From positions 1-64,000 of the forward strand of contig NZ_CADCWQ010000001.1 in NCBI RefSeq assembly GCF_902806455.1: a DNA stretch of 64,000 nucleotides, given 5' to 3'. Of this stretch, positions 17,697 to 26,071 are shown piece by piece. The notes under the pieces are model-generated. The model was given only the letters and a program-made list of their open reading frames with translations, ran no database searches and was not told the DNA's origin. Position 1 is the first letter of the stretch, and every line of letters begins with the position of its first letter. The DNA comes from Virgibacillus doumboii (GTDB lineage: Bacteria; Bacillota; Bacilli; Bacillales; Amphibacillaceae). The translations under genes and the position numbers were made by a program.

Positions 17697-17870
17697 ATGG
17701 ACCATGGAGCGGCACCCTGGTCCACACGATATTTAATGATTTACATATTTTTTACGTTCTTAATATCTGAAAACTGGTCCAAGGCCCCTGTCCCCTTGGA
17801 CCAAGGCCACCCTTGGACAGGACCACAGACCAGGACCACAGACCAGGACCACACCCTTGGACCAGAAAAT
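17697..17870. repeat. Dispersed repeat family C, copy 3, with 13-bp tandem repeat
   Basis: It starts GGACCATGGAGCGGCACCCT, then GGTCCACACGATATTTAATG and TTTACATATTTTTTACGTTC, then CTGGTCCAAGGCCCCTGTCC and CCTTGGACC. From about 17819 to 17853 the unit AGGACCACAGACC is repeated nearly three times. No coding potential was seen. It lies 30-200 bp upstream of the polyol operon promoter. Confidence 0.75.
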
Positions 17871-17883
17871 TAATCTCCTATTT

Positions 17884-17906
17884 TTGTCACACCCTCATTG
17901 TGACAA
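17884..17906. promoter_or_regulatory. MtlR-type operator half-sites
   Basis: TTGTCACA at 17884-17891 and TGTGACAA at 17899-17906 form a perfect inverted repeat with a 7-base centre. The half-sites match the MtlR operator consensus as I recall it (TTGNCACA...TGTGNCAA); the usual spacer is shorter. The centre lies about 64 bp before the predicted transcription start, suitable for an activator. An MtlR-like regulator is encoded in the same operon. Confidence 0.6.
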
Positions 17907-17946
17907 TCTTATGACAACTTACCCATTTACTTTTAAAATTCTCTGA

Positions 17947-17974
17947 TATAATTAAAATTGTGAAAGCGATAACA
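17947..17974 (+). promoter_or_regulatory. Polyol operon promoter -10 with overlapping downstream cre site
   Basis: TATAAT at 17947-17952 has no strong -35, as expected for an activated promoter. TGAAAGCGATAACA at 17961-17974 fits the cre consensus TGWAANCGNTNWCA at every position and covers the transcription start, where CcpA binding would block initiation. This predicts carbon catabolite repression of the operon. Confidence 0.75.
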
Positions 17975-17991
17975 TACAAGGGGGAGTTTTA

Positions 17992-19374
17992 ATGAGAAAT
18001 AAATTCAGCTTTTTAGTTGTTATGCTATTAGCAATCATCATTGTCATTGCTGGTTGCAGTTCTTCTTCCGGAAATGACGGAGATGGTGACAGCGGCAGTG
18101 ATAACGAAGGAACTACTCTAACAGTGGCAACAGTTAACAACCCGGATATGAAGATCATGCAAGAGTTAACAAAAAAACACTTTGAAAAGGAAACTGGAAT
18201 TGAAGTGGAATTTGTCGTCTTGCCGGAGACGGACCTCCGTAAAAAGGTAACAGAAGACGTTGCATTGGGAGCAGGTGCTTTTGATATTGTAACGATAAGC
18301 ACATATGATACACCAATTTGGGCAGAGAATGGCTGGATTGAGCCAATAAGTCCATATTTGAATGAATTAACCGATGAAGAAAAAAAGGCTTACGACTTGG
18401 AAGATATTTTCCCATCTATGAGATCTGCGCTTACGTATGATGACAGCTTATACGCGTTACCTTTCTATGGAGAAAGTACCATGCTTTATTACAATAAAGA
18501 AATTTTTAAGGAAGTAGGATTGGAAATGCCGAAACGTCCAACGTGGGAAGAGGTTGGACAAATGGCCAGAACAATAAAAGAGGAAACCGGCAATCCGGGA
18601 ATTGTACTGCGTGGACTGCCGGGGTGGGGAGAAATGATGGCACCACTCACAACGGTTATTAATGCATTTGGCGGCCGCTATTATGACGAAAATTGGAATG
18701 CGCAGCTTAATAGTGAAGGGACTGTAAATGCTGTTGAATTCTATGTTGATTTATTAAAAGATGCCGGACAGCCAGGAGCAACAAGTACAGGATATACGGA
18801 GGCGCTAACGATAATGTCTACCGGAAAAGCAGCAATGTGGTATGACGCGACAGTTGCTGCAGGAACACTGAACAATCCTGAAGATTCATCGGTAGTAGGT
18901 AAAATTGGTTATGCGTTTGCTCCAACACAAGTGAAAGAGCAAAATACCGGTGGACTATATGCCTGGTCACTTGCGATTGAGAAAGCTAGTAAAAATAAGG
19001 ATGCTGCATTTGAATTTATTAAATGGTCTACCAGCAAAGAATATGTTGAACTTGTCGGAGAGGAAAAAGGTTGGGTGGTTGCCCCTTCTGGAACCAGAAT
19101 TTCCACGTACGAAAATCCAAAATATCAAGAAGCAGCGCCTTTTTCTGATATGGTTTTAGAAAGTATTCAGAGCGTGGATTATGATAATCCGACAGTAGAT
19201 CCAGTACCATATGTTGGAGCTCAGTATGTGGCAATCCCTGAGTTTCAGTCACTCGGAACCGAAGTCAGTCAGCAAATAGCCGCGGCAATTGCGGGAGATA
19301 AGACAGTTGAAGAGGCTATGGAGGAAGCTCAGAAACTTGCGGAACAGGCTGCCAAAGAGGGTGGATACAAATAA
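17992..19374 (+). CDS. Sugar/polyol ABC transporter substrate-binding lipoprotein
   Basis: A 460-residue binding protein with a lipoprotein signal (lipid Cys at 22 in IAGC), a Ser/Asp/Gly-rich linker, and a family 1 extracellular solute-binding domain (ITGIEVEF, GAFDIVTISTYD, LPFYGESTMLYYNK, TGKAAMWYD). The sequence resembles the sorbitol/mannitol-binding SmoE type. AGGGGGAG precedes the ATG. It is the first gene of the polyol operon; two permease genes follow, but no ATPase is encoded, so a shared MsmX-like ATPase elsewhere would energise it (inference). Confidence 0.85.
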   Translation: MRNKFSFLVVMLLAIIIVIAGCSSSSGNDGDGDSGSDNEGTTLTVATVNNPDMKIMQELTKKHFEKETGIEVEFVVLPETDLRKKVTEDVALGAGAFDIVTISTYDTPIWAENGWIEPISPYLNELTDEEKKAYDLEDIFPSMRSALTYDDSLYALPFYGESTMLYYNKEIFKEVGLEMPKRPTWEEVGQMARTIKEETGNPGIVLRGLPGWGEMMAPLTTVINAFGGRYYDENWNAQLNSEGTVNAVEFYVDLLKDAGQPGATSTGYTEALTIMSTGKAAMWYDATVAAGTLNNPEDSSVVGKIGYAFAPTQVKEQNTGGLYAWSLAIEKASKNKDAAFEFIKWSTSKEYVELVGEEKGWVVAPSGTRISTYENPKYQEAAPFSDMVLESIQSVDYDNPTVDPVPYVGAQYVAIPEFQSLGTEVSQQIAAAIAGDKTVEEAMEEAQKLAEQAAKEGGYK

Positions 19375-19435
19375 AATTTGTCTCCTTGAATAGTCATATG
19401 ATGTTGATTGTTTAATAGGATCCGGTTTTTTAGAT

Positions 19436-19480
19436 GAATAGAAGAAGGATGGGAAGTTTTGACCTTCTTCTATTCTTTCA
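19436..19480 (+). terminator. Intercistronic hairpin after the binding-protein gene
   Basis: GAATAGAAGAAGG (19436-19448) pairs perfectly with CCTTCTTCTATTC (19463-19475), followed by TTTC. Its position between the binding-protein and permease genes suggests partial termination or mRNA stabilisation giving more binding protein than permease, as in maltose-type operons. Confidence 0.7.
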
Positions 19481-19507
19481 TCATTGTTTTTAAAAGGGAG
19501 TAAGCGT

Positions 19508-20410
19508 ATGAAAGCAATTGAACAAAAGAGAAAGTCTGTGAACAAGCCACCAACAAAAAGATTAATTTTACCGAGTGCTATTTTCCTGATCATTATGACG
19601 CAAGTTCCGTTTCTTATTACAATCTATTATAGTTTTCAGGATTGGAACTTATTGCGCCCTGATCAGGGGATTTCATTTTCGGGGTTGTCAAATTTCAAGA
19701 ACCTCCTGACATCTGCTTCCTTTTATAAAGTATTAGGAAATACTTTTGTATTAACATTTGCTGCCTTGATTATTTGTTTTATATTAGGGTTTGCCCTTGC
19801 ATTATTAATGAATCGTAACTTTTTCGGGAAGGGCATTGTTCGGACGATGTTTATAACGCCATTTTTTGTCATGCCGACCGTATCAGCAATTGTATGGAAA
19901 ACGTTGGTTTATAATCCCAGCTACGGGTTAAGTGCTTATTTTGCAAATGTTTTTGGAACAGCTCCAATTGAGTGGTTATCAGAACATCCGCTGTTATCAA
20001 TTATCCTGGTTGTATCCTGGATGTGGACTCCGTTTTTCATGCTTATACTATTGGCGGGACTGCAATCTCGTCCAGGCGATTTAATTGAAGCAGCTCAACT
20101 GGATGGAGCTAATAAAATCCGTCAGTTTATCCATGTGACAATACCACATTTGGTTAACTATATTGAAGTGGTCATTATATTGGGACTGATGTTTATATTA
20201 CAAGTGTTCGGTGAGATATATGTAACTACTTCGGGTGGGCCAGGGTTTGCTTCTACAAATCTGTCATTCTATGTCTACCGTACCGCATTTCAAAGCTGGG
20301 AAATAGGTGAAGCATCAGCGATTGGTGTATTGACGGTTATATTAACCATTATTATGATGTTGATTATGTTTAAAGTCTTACGTCGCATGTTCAGGGAGGA
20401 ACAGTCATGA
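19508..20410 (+). CDS. Sugar/polyol ABC transporter permease 1
   Basis: A 300-residue MalF-type permease with about six membrane segments and the EAA loop EAAQLDGANKIRQFIHVTIP, which contacts the ATPase. The start is the ATG at 19508 behind AAAGGGAG; an in-frame TTG at 19484 would place the ribosome site inside the gene. It overlaps the next permease gene by 4 bp (ATGA), implying translational coupling. It pairs with the SmoE-like receptor upstream. Confidence 0.9.
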   Translation: MKAIEQKRKSVNKPPTKRLILPSAIFLIIMTQVPFLITIYYSFQDWNLLRPDQGISFSGLSNFKNLLTSASFYKVLGNTFVLTFAALIICFILGFALALLMNRNFFGKGIVRTMFITPFFVMPTVSAIVWKTLVYNPSYGLSAYFANVFGTAPIEWLSEHPLLSIILVVSWMWTPFFMLILLAGLQSRPGDLIEAAQLDGANKIRQFIHVTIPHLVNYIEVVIILGLMFILQVFGEIYVTTSGGPGFASTNLSFYVYRTAFQSWEIGEASAIGVLTVILTIIMMLIMFKVLRRMFREEQS

Positions 20411-21222
20411 AAAAAATAGTATCTGGTGGACTGACACTGTTTACCTATTTACTGGCATTCGTGTTTTTCTTCCCAATTCTATGGATTTTCATAACAGGAT
20501 TTAAAACAGAAAGTGAGGCAATTAACATCCCGCCTTCCATATTTTTTGAACCAACGCTTGAGAACTTTCAAATGGTATGGGGAATGGGAATAGGCGAGTT
20601 TTTTATAAATTCAGCAATTGTTACTGTTTCGTCCACATTATTGGCGCTGCTGCTTGGCGTACCGGCAGCTTATGCCCTTGCGTTATTTAAAATTAAGCGA
20701 AAGGACGATATTTTATTCTGGATTATTTCAACCCGCTTTTTGCCAATAGCGGGGATCATTATCCCATTGTATTTGATATTTAAAAACATTAATTTATTGG
20801 ATTCATTACTTGCCTTAACCTTACTTTATGCTGCAATGAATGTACCATTAATTATCTGGATGATGCGGTCCTTCTTCAACGATGTCTCCATTGAGATTAT
20901 TGAAGCCACACGAGTTGATGGTGCAACAGGCTTACAGGCATTCTTTAAAGTTGTTTTGCCGCTTGTCAGACCCGGACTTGTTTCAACTGCACTGTTATCC
21001 ATGGTATTTGCATGGAACGAATTTTTCTTTGCTGTAAGTTTAAGTTACACAAATGCCGCAACATTACCGGTTAATATGGCATCTTATATGACACAGGAAG
21101 GATTGTTCTGGGCGCAAATGTCCGCCGCTGCATCGATTTCAATTTTACCGGTCATTATTTTGGGATGGTTTACACAGCGGCAATTAGTAAGGGGATTAAC
21201 GATGGGGGCTGTAAAAGGATAA
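20407..21222 (+). CDS. Sugar/polyol ABC transporter permease 2
   Basis: A 271-residue MalG-type permease with six membrane segments. The EAA loop reads IEATRVDGATGLQAFFKVVL and the C terminus ends QLVRGLTMGAVKG, the standard end of this family. It overlaps permease 1 by 4 bp. Together with the lipoprotein it forms the membrane part of a polyol importer of the sorbitol/mannitol class. Confidence 0.9.
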   Translation: MKKIVSGGLTLFTYLLAFVFFFPILWIFITGFKTESEAINIPPSIFFEPTLENFQMVWGMGIGEFFINSAIVTVSSTLLALLLGVPAAYALALFKIKRKDDILFWIISTRFLPIAGIIIPLYLIFKNINLLDSLLALTLLYAAMNVPLIIWMMRSFFNDVSIEIIEATRVDGATGLQAFFKVVLPLVRPGLVSTALLSMVFAWNEFFFAVSLSYTNAATLPVNMASYMTQEGLFWAQMSAAASISILPVIILGWFTQRQLVRGLTMGAVKG

Positions 21223-21267
21223 TACCCGATTATATAGATAGATATAAAGGAAAGGAATGATTAAAAA

Positions 21268-22275
21268 ATGAAGGCTTTAGTCATTGAAAAGCCATATGAT
21301 GCCACTGTAAAAGATGTACCTTATCCAAAGCCGGCATCAGATGAAATCACCATTAAGGTTGAAAATATTGGTATTTGCGGGACAGATATTCATATATTTC
21401 AAGGTGAGTTTCTTTCACCTTATCCAATTATTCCTGGTCATGAATTTTCAGGTACTGTTTATGAAATTGGTGAAAACGTACAAGGTTTTGAGGCGGGAGA
21501 TCGGGGTACTGCCGACCCGTCCCTGTTTTGTGGACATTGTGAATTTTGTTTAACGAATCGTGGCAACCAATGCGAAAATTGGGGAGCCATTGGAAACACG
21601 GTTGATGGGAGCATGGCAGAGTATGTAAAAGTGCCCAGTAAAAATGTCGTTAAAATACCTGATTCGATGTCGTTCGCTGAAGCTGCTTTTATTGAGCCAA
21701 TGGCATGTGTTGTGCACGGAATGAATCGACTGCAGCTCCAGGTAGGCGATCGGGTAATACTATTTGGAGCTGGAGCGATGGGCCAACAACTCGTTCAATC
21801 CGTGAAAATGGCTGGGGCTTCAGAAATTGTTGTTGTAGATATCTCCCAAAACAAGCTTGATATGGCATTTGAGTGGGGAGCAACGAAAGGCGTATTAAGT
21901 AAAAATATCGGAACTGAATTAAGTGAGGAAAAGTATCCGAATGGTTTTGATGTCGTTATTGACGCAACTGGTATACCTGATGTTATTGAACAGGCTTTTG
22001 ACTATATGGGAAAAACGGCAACCTATTTACAATTTGGCGTTACACCTAAAAATGCGAAGGTAGAAATTGATCCATTCAAACTATATAACCAGGATTGGAC
22101 AATTCTTGGTACCATGGCAATTAATCATACGTTTCTGCCGGCCTTCCAGTGGGTGAAAAATGAACGTATTGATTTAAAGCCTATTATTTCAAAAGAAATT
22201 TCACTTGAACAAACTATTGATTTTTTGAAAGGGCCAAAAGATTCCAACGATTTAAAGGTTCAAATAAAAATATAA
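21268..22275 (+). CDS. Zinc-dependent polyol dehydrogenase (MDR family)
   Basis: A 335-residue medium-chain dehydrogenase. Catalytic zinc ligands are in ICGTDIHIF and PGHEFSG; the structural zinc site is CGHCEFCLTNRGNQC; the Rossmann motif is FGAGAMG. It resembles D-arabitol, sorbitol and related polyol dehydrogenases that oxidise the polyol to a ketose with NAD(P). With xylulokinase as the next gene, D-arabitol or xylitol oxidation to D-xylulose is the simplest reading; this is inference. The ATG follows AAAGGAAAGG. Confidence 0.82.
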   Translation: MKALVIEKPYDATVKDVPYPKPASDEITIKVENIGICGTDIHIFQGEFLSPYPIIPGHEFSGTVYEIGENVQGFEAGDRGTADPSLFCGHCEFCLTNRGNQCENWGAIGNTVDGSMAEYVKVPSKNVVKIPDSMSFAEAAFIEPMACVVHGMNRLQLQVGDRVILFGAGAMGQQLVQSVKMAGASEIVVVDISQNKLDMAFEWGATKGVLSKNIGTELSEEKYPNGFDVVIDATGIPDVIEQAFDYMGKTATYLQFGVTPKNAKVEIDPFKLYNQDWTILGTMAINHTFLPAFQWVKNERIDLKPIISKEISLEQTIDFLKGPKDSNDLKVQIKI

Positions 22276-22296
22276 GACGAATGTGTATCAAAGGAC

Positions 22297-22333
22297 CCGG
22301 GAAAGTCACATGTCGAATGTGGCTTTTCCTTTT
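22297..22333 (+). terminator. Hairpin between the polyol dehydrogenase and xylulokinase genes
   Basis: GGAAAGTCACAT pairs with ATGTGGCTTTTCC around a GTCGA loop, with TTTTATT after it. It looks like a weak terminator or processing site inside the operon. Confidence 0.5.
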
Positions 22334-22353
22334 ATTGCTAAGGAGGCTGTATA

Positions 22354-23856
22354 ATGGATAATGAATTATTGATGGGAATTGATATCGGAACTCAGGGTGT
22401 GAAAATTCTTGTGATCATTCAAAATGGAGACATTATTGCAAAAGGAAACCATACTTATGATTTCGAAGTTCCAAAGGCAGGTTGGGCAGAACAGGATCCA
22501 CTGCAATGGTGGGATGGTGTAACAAAATCATTGCAACAGATTTGGGACCAAGGCATTAAAGCGGAACAAATACAGGGGATAGGTATATCAGGGCAAATGC
22601 ACAGCCTTGTTTTGCTGGATAAAAATATGGAAGTATTGGGTAACTCTATTTTGTGGAACGATGTACGAACCAACGAAGAATGTGAAGAGATTGAACAAAT
22701 TGTCGGCAAAAAGAAAGCCTCAGTAATTACTCGAAATGCAATACTTCCGGGGTTTACTGCACCTAAGCTGTTATGGGTCAGGAAGCATGAACCAGAAAGG
22801 TATTCCAAAATCAGACATGTGATGCTGCCGAAAGATTATATTGTATTCAAGCTAAGTGGAATTTTTTCATGTGATGTTTCAGATGCAAGTGGCACAGCTT
22901 TATTTGATACAGAAAAACGCAGCTGGTCGAGGGAAATAATTGAACGGCTTGAAATACCATTTGAATGGCTGCCGGTAGTCCATGAAAGTCAGACTGTTGT
23001 AGGGGGAGTATCGCAACAAGCTGCACAGTCAACAGGTTTAACAAAAGGTACCAGGATTGTAGCCGGGGCTGGCGACAACGCAGCAGCGGCACTCGGAAAT
23101 GGAATAGTTGAAGAAGGTTCCGGAATGATTAGTGTCGGGACGTCAGGAACCGTTTTTGCACCATTGAAAGAACTTTCTCCGATTCACGATGGGGGACAAT
23201 TGTCTACCTTACATTTATTTTGTCACTGTGTACCTGGAACCTGGCATGCTATGGGTGTAACATTATCAGCAGGCATGTCATTAAATTGGTTCAAGCATAC
23301 ATTTTCGGAAAAAGACACGTATGATCAGTTTCTTACGGGAATTGAAGCTATTCCAGCCGGTTCTGAAGGATTATATTATCTTCCATACCTTAATGGGGAG
23401 CGGACACCGCATAATGATCCACATGCAAGGGGCGTTTTTTTTGGAATTCACTATAATCATTCCCGCAAGCATTTTACAAGGGCCGTTCTCGAAGGTGTCT
23501 CATATAGCCTGAGGGATTGCTATGAGTTGATAAAAATGAATAATGTGTCCATTAATAAGCTGTACGTTACGGGAGGTGCGAGCAAAAGTTCCGCATGGAG
23601 ACAAATTTTAGCTGATATTTTAGGGCGTAAGCTAACATTTTTTGATGATAGGGAAGGACCTGCTTTTGGTGCTTCATTATTAGCCGGACTTGGTATAGGT
23701 GTTTGGGAAAGCCCAACAATGTTACCGGCGCTTTTCGAAAATAGTGAGGAAACGAAGGCACTGGGGCAAAATGTGAAAACGTATGAAGATAATTATCAAA
23801 TATATAAAAGCTTATATACGCAATTAAAGCCTTTATTTAATATGAAACAGAAATAG
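22354..23856 (+). CDS. xylB: Xylulokinase
   Basis: A 500-residue FGGY-family kinase with the N-terminal DIGTQGVKILV motif, GISGQMHSLVLLD, the central DASGTALFD and the C-terminal GGASKSSAWRQILADILG. These are the standard xylulokinase features. It phosphorylates D-xylulose to xylulose 5-phosphate, linking the polyol dehydrogenase product to the pentose phosphate pathway. AAGGAGGCTG precedes the ATG. Full length. Confidence 0.88.
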   Translation: MDNELLMGIDIGTQGVKILVIIQNGDIIAKGNHTYDFEVPKAGWAEQDPLQWWDGVTKSLQQIWDQGIKAEQIQGIGISGQMHSLVLLDKNMEVLGNSILWNDVRTNEECEEIEQIVGKKKASVITRNAILPGFTAPKLLWVRKHEPERYSKIRHVMLPKDYIVFKLSGIFSCDVSDASGTALFDTEKRSWSREIIERLEIPFEWLPVVHESQTVVGGVSQQAAQSTGLTKGTRIVAGAGDNAAAALGNGIVEEGSGMISVGTSGTVFAPLKELSPIHDGGQLSTLHLFCHCVPGTWHAMGVTLSAGMSLNWFKHTFSEKDTYDQFLTGIEAIPAGSEGLYYLPYLNGERTPHNDPHARGVFFGIHYNHSRKHFTRAVLEGVSYSLRDCYELIKMNNVSINKLYVTGGASKSSAWRQILADILGRKLTFFDDREGPAFGASLLAGLGIGVWESPTMLPALFENSEETKALGQNVKTYEDNYQIYKSLYTQLKPLFNMKQK

Positions 23857-23926
23857 GATAGTATAGAATTATAAAGCCAATTCAGTGGATAAACATTCAA
23901 TTTTTTTACTGGAAGGATTGAAAGGC

Positions 23927-26071
23927 ATGAAACAGTCTATCACTATAAACTCACGTCAAGAAGAATTGCTGCGGTCATTTATTAATGAAAATAAACCAAT
24001 TTCCTATAAATATCTTTCCGATTACTTTAAATTAAGCGTACGAACGATTCAAAGGGAAATAAGATCGCTCGCTCCCATATTAAAAGAATATGACATTAAA
24101 ATCACACGAAAAATTGGTTCCGGATTGGAATTACAGGGTGCAAAAGAAAACATAGAAAAGTTAAATGCACAAATGAAGCAAGCAGAAGTTATGACTGCAT
24201 ATTCCCCGGAGGAGCGCCAGGAAGGAATTACGTATGAACTTTTATTATCAAATGAGCCTTTGAAACAAGGGTATTTCAGCACAAAATTCGATGTGTCCGT
24301 CGCAACCATTGCTTATGATTTAGATAAGGTCAGTTCATGGTTTCAAGAAAGTGGGGTAAAAGTCGAGCGTTCCCCGGGTGTCGGCATTTATATTATTGGC
24401 ACAGAACAACAACGAAGGACTTTATTGTCGCAATTACTTCATAAGGATATTACATTTGAAGACTGGCTGGAGCTTTTTCATGAACCAGCAGCGGAAGAAT
24501 CGCTGTTCGGGAAATTGGGTTCCGTTATTCGGAACAGATTGCTTAAATTTGTTCAGAAAGATAAAATTATGGATGTTGACCATGTTTTACAAGAGGTATT
24601 GAGAGAACATCCAGATGTGGTGTTAACCGACAGAAATTATGTGAATTTAATGATTCACATTTTGCTGGCCATGGAAAGAATTCAGAGTGGCAAGGTAATC
24701 GAATATAATAACCTGAATTATTGGGTTCCTTTTGAAGCGGATACACTTTCTCTTGCAAAAAAAATAGTAGCCCGGCTGGAGAAGGTTTCATCACTGACTT
24801 TTCCGGAAATCGAGGTGGAATATATATCACTTCACCTTGCCGGGGCCGAGATATCCAAAAGAATAGATTTAGAGAGTGATAGTAAAGAGTTTGTGTGGGT
24901 TGAACTGACACAGAGCTTTATTCGTTCCATTGAATATTATCTTGATCGGTCTTTTGAAGGAGATCAGTTACTTTATGAGGGGTTATTTTCCCACTTTGTA
25001 CCCGTTTTTAAAAGATTGAAATATGGCTTACAAATACATAATCCGATGCTGGATCAAATAAAGGAAAAATATCCCGATGTCTTTACTGCTTGTGAGAAGG
25101 CCTGTGTCAATTTAACAGAAAAGACAGGTTATCCGATTCCTGAAGACGAGGTTGGATACTTAGCCATGCATATTGGTGCATCATTATTACGAGTCAAAGA
25201 GGATGTAAAGGAAACATATAAAGCAATAGTAGTTTGTGCAAGCGGCCTTGGAACATCGATGTATTTGGCCACAAAAATTCGTACAGATATTCCTAATCTG
25301 CAGGTGGAAGCAGTTGTTTCGTTAAATGAACTGTCCAATCGGATAACAGAAGAATCCGACATTGATATTATTATTTCAACAGTAAACCCGCCCGTTATAA
25401 GTGGCACAAAGGTAGTTATAGTCAGCCCCTTTCTAAATAAAGAAGATTTAGAGACAATCAGTAATACATTGGCTGGAGTGGGCCATGCGAAGAAAAATAT
25501 TTCTGCTTCAGAGGAAAAGGACAGCAATGCACTTGATTCCTCATCGCTTTTCTCGCTGGGGGTTTACGGTGAAGGAATGGTGCAAATTATAAGGAATCTT
25601 AATATATATAACGGTGTGAAGATTGGTTCTGACCGCATTGTGAGTCTGTTGAATTACATGGAAAATGTTGCAGAAATCACAAACCAAAAGATACTAATCA
25701 ATGATTTAACAGAACGTGAAAAATCAGGTGGCTTTGTATTAGATAATCTTGCCATGCTACATACCAAATCAAAAGGGGTGAACGCACCTGTTGTCGCACT
25801 CTTTCGTACAGAATCACCTGTGCCTTGGCATGGTGATGATGGACAAGAGCAAAAGGTTAAGGTAATTATTTTGCTGGTGGTGCCTATCGATGCTCCGGCA
25901 GAACATATGGAAATGATAAGTGAAATTCCTGCATCATTCATCGATGAATCGTTTCTTGAGGGATTAATTACTGGAACGGAAAATGAAGTGCATGGCTTAT
26001 TTGAAAGCGTTTTAACGGAATCCTTTAAGCGGCGAATAACTTTTATAGCGAAAGGGTTACAAGACGAATGA
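23927..26071 (+). CDS. MtlR-like PRD-containing transcriptional activator
   Basis: About 714 residues with the domain order of MtlR. There is an N-terminal HTH (YLSDYFKLSVRTIQREI), two PRD modules with conserved His near 243, 302, 355 and 414, and a GatB-like IIB domain with Cys near 437 (VVCASGLGTS). A C-terminal IIA-like domain carries the candidate phospho-His near 612 (AMLHTKSKG). PTS phosphorylation of these sites sets activity. I chose the ATG at 23927 (GGAAGG 10 bases upstream) over an in-frame GTG at 23885. It overlaps the MtlA-like gene by 4 bp and probably activates the operon through the half-sites at 17884. Confidence 0.85.
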   Translation: MKQSITINSRQEELLRSFINENKPISYKYLSDYFKLSVRTIQREIRSLAPILKEYDIKITRKIGSGLELQGAKENIEKLNAQMKQAEVMTAYSPEERQEGITYELLLSNEPLKQGYFSTKFDVSVATIAYDLDKVSSWFQESGVKVERSPGVGIYIIGTEQQRRTLLSQLLHKDITFEDWLELFHEPAAEESLFGKLGSVIRNRLLKFVQKDKIMDVDHVLQEVLREHPDVVLTDRNYVNLMIHILLAMERIQSGKVIEYNNLNYWVPFEADTLSLAKKIVARLEKVSSLTFPEIEVEYISLHLAGAEISKRIDLESDSKEFVWVELTQSFIRSIEYYLDRSFEGDQLLYEGLFSHFVPVFKRLKYGLQIHNPMLDQIKEKYPDVFTACEKACVNLTEKTGYPIPEDEVGYLAMHIGASLLRVKEDVKETYKAIVVCASGLGTSMYLATKIRTDIPNLQVEAVVSLNELSNRITEESDIDIIISTVNPPVISGTKVVIVSPFLNKEDLETISNTLAGVGHAKKNISASEEKDSNALDSSSLFSLGVYGEGMVQIIRNLNIYNGVKIGSDRIVSLLNYMENVAEITNQKILINDLTEREKSGGFVLDNLAMLHTKSKGVNAPVVALFRTESPVPWHGDDGQEQKVKVIILLVVPIDAPAEHMEMISEIPASFIDESFLEGLITGTENEVHGLFESVLTESFKRRITFIAKGLQDE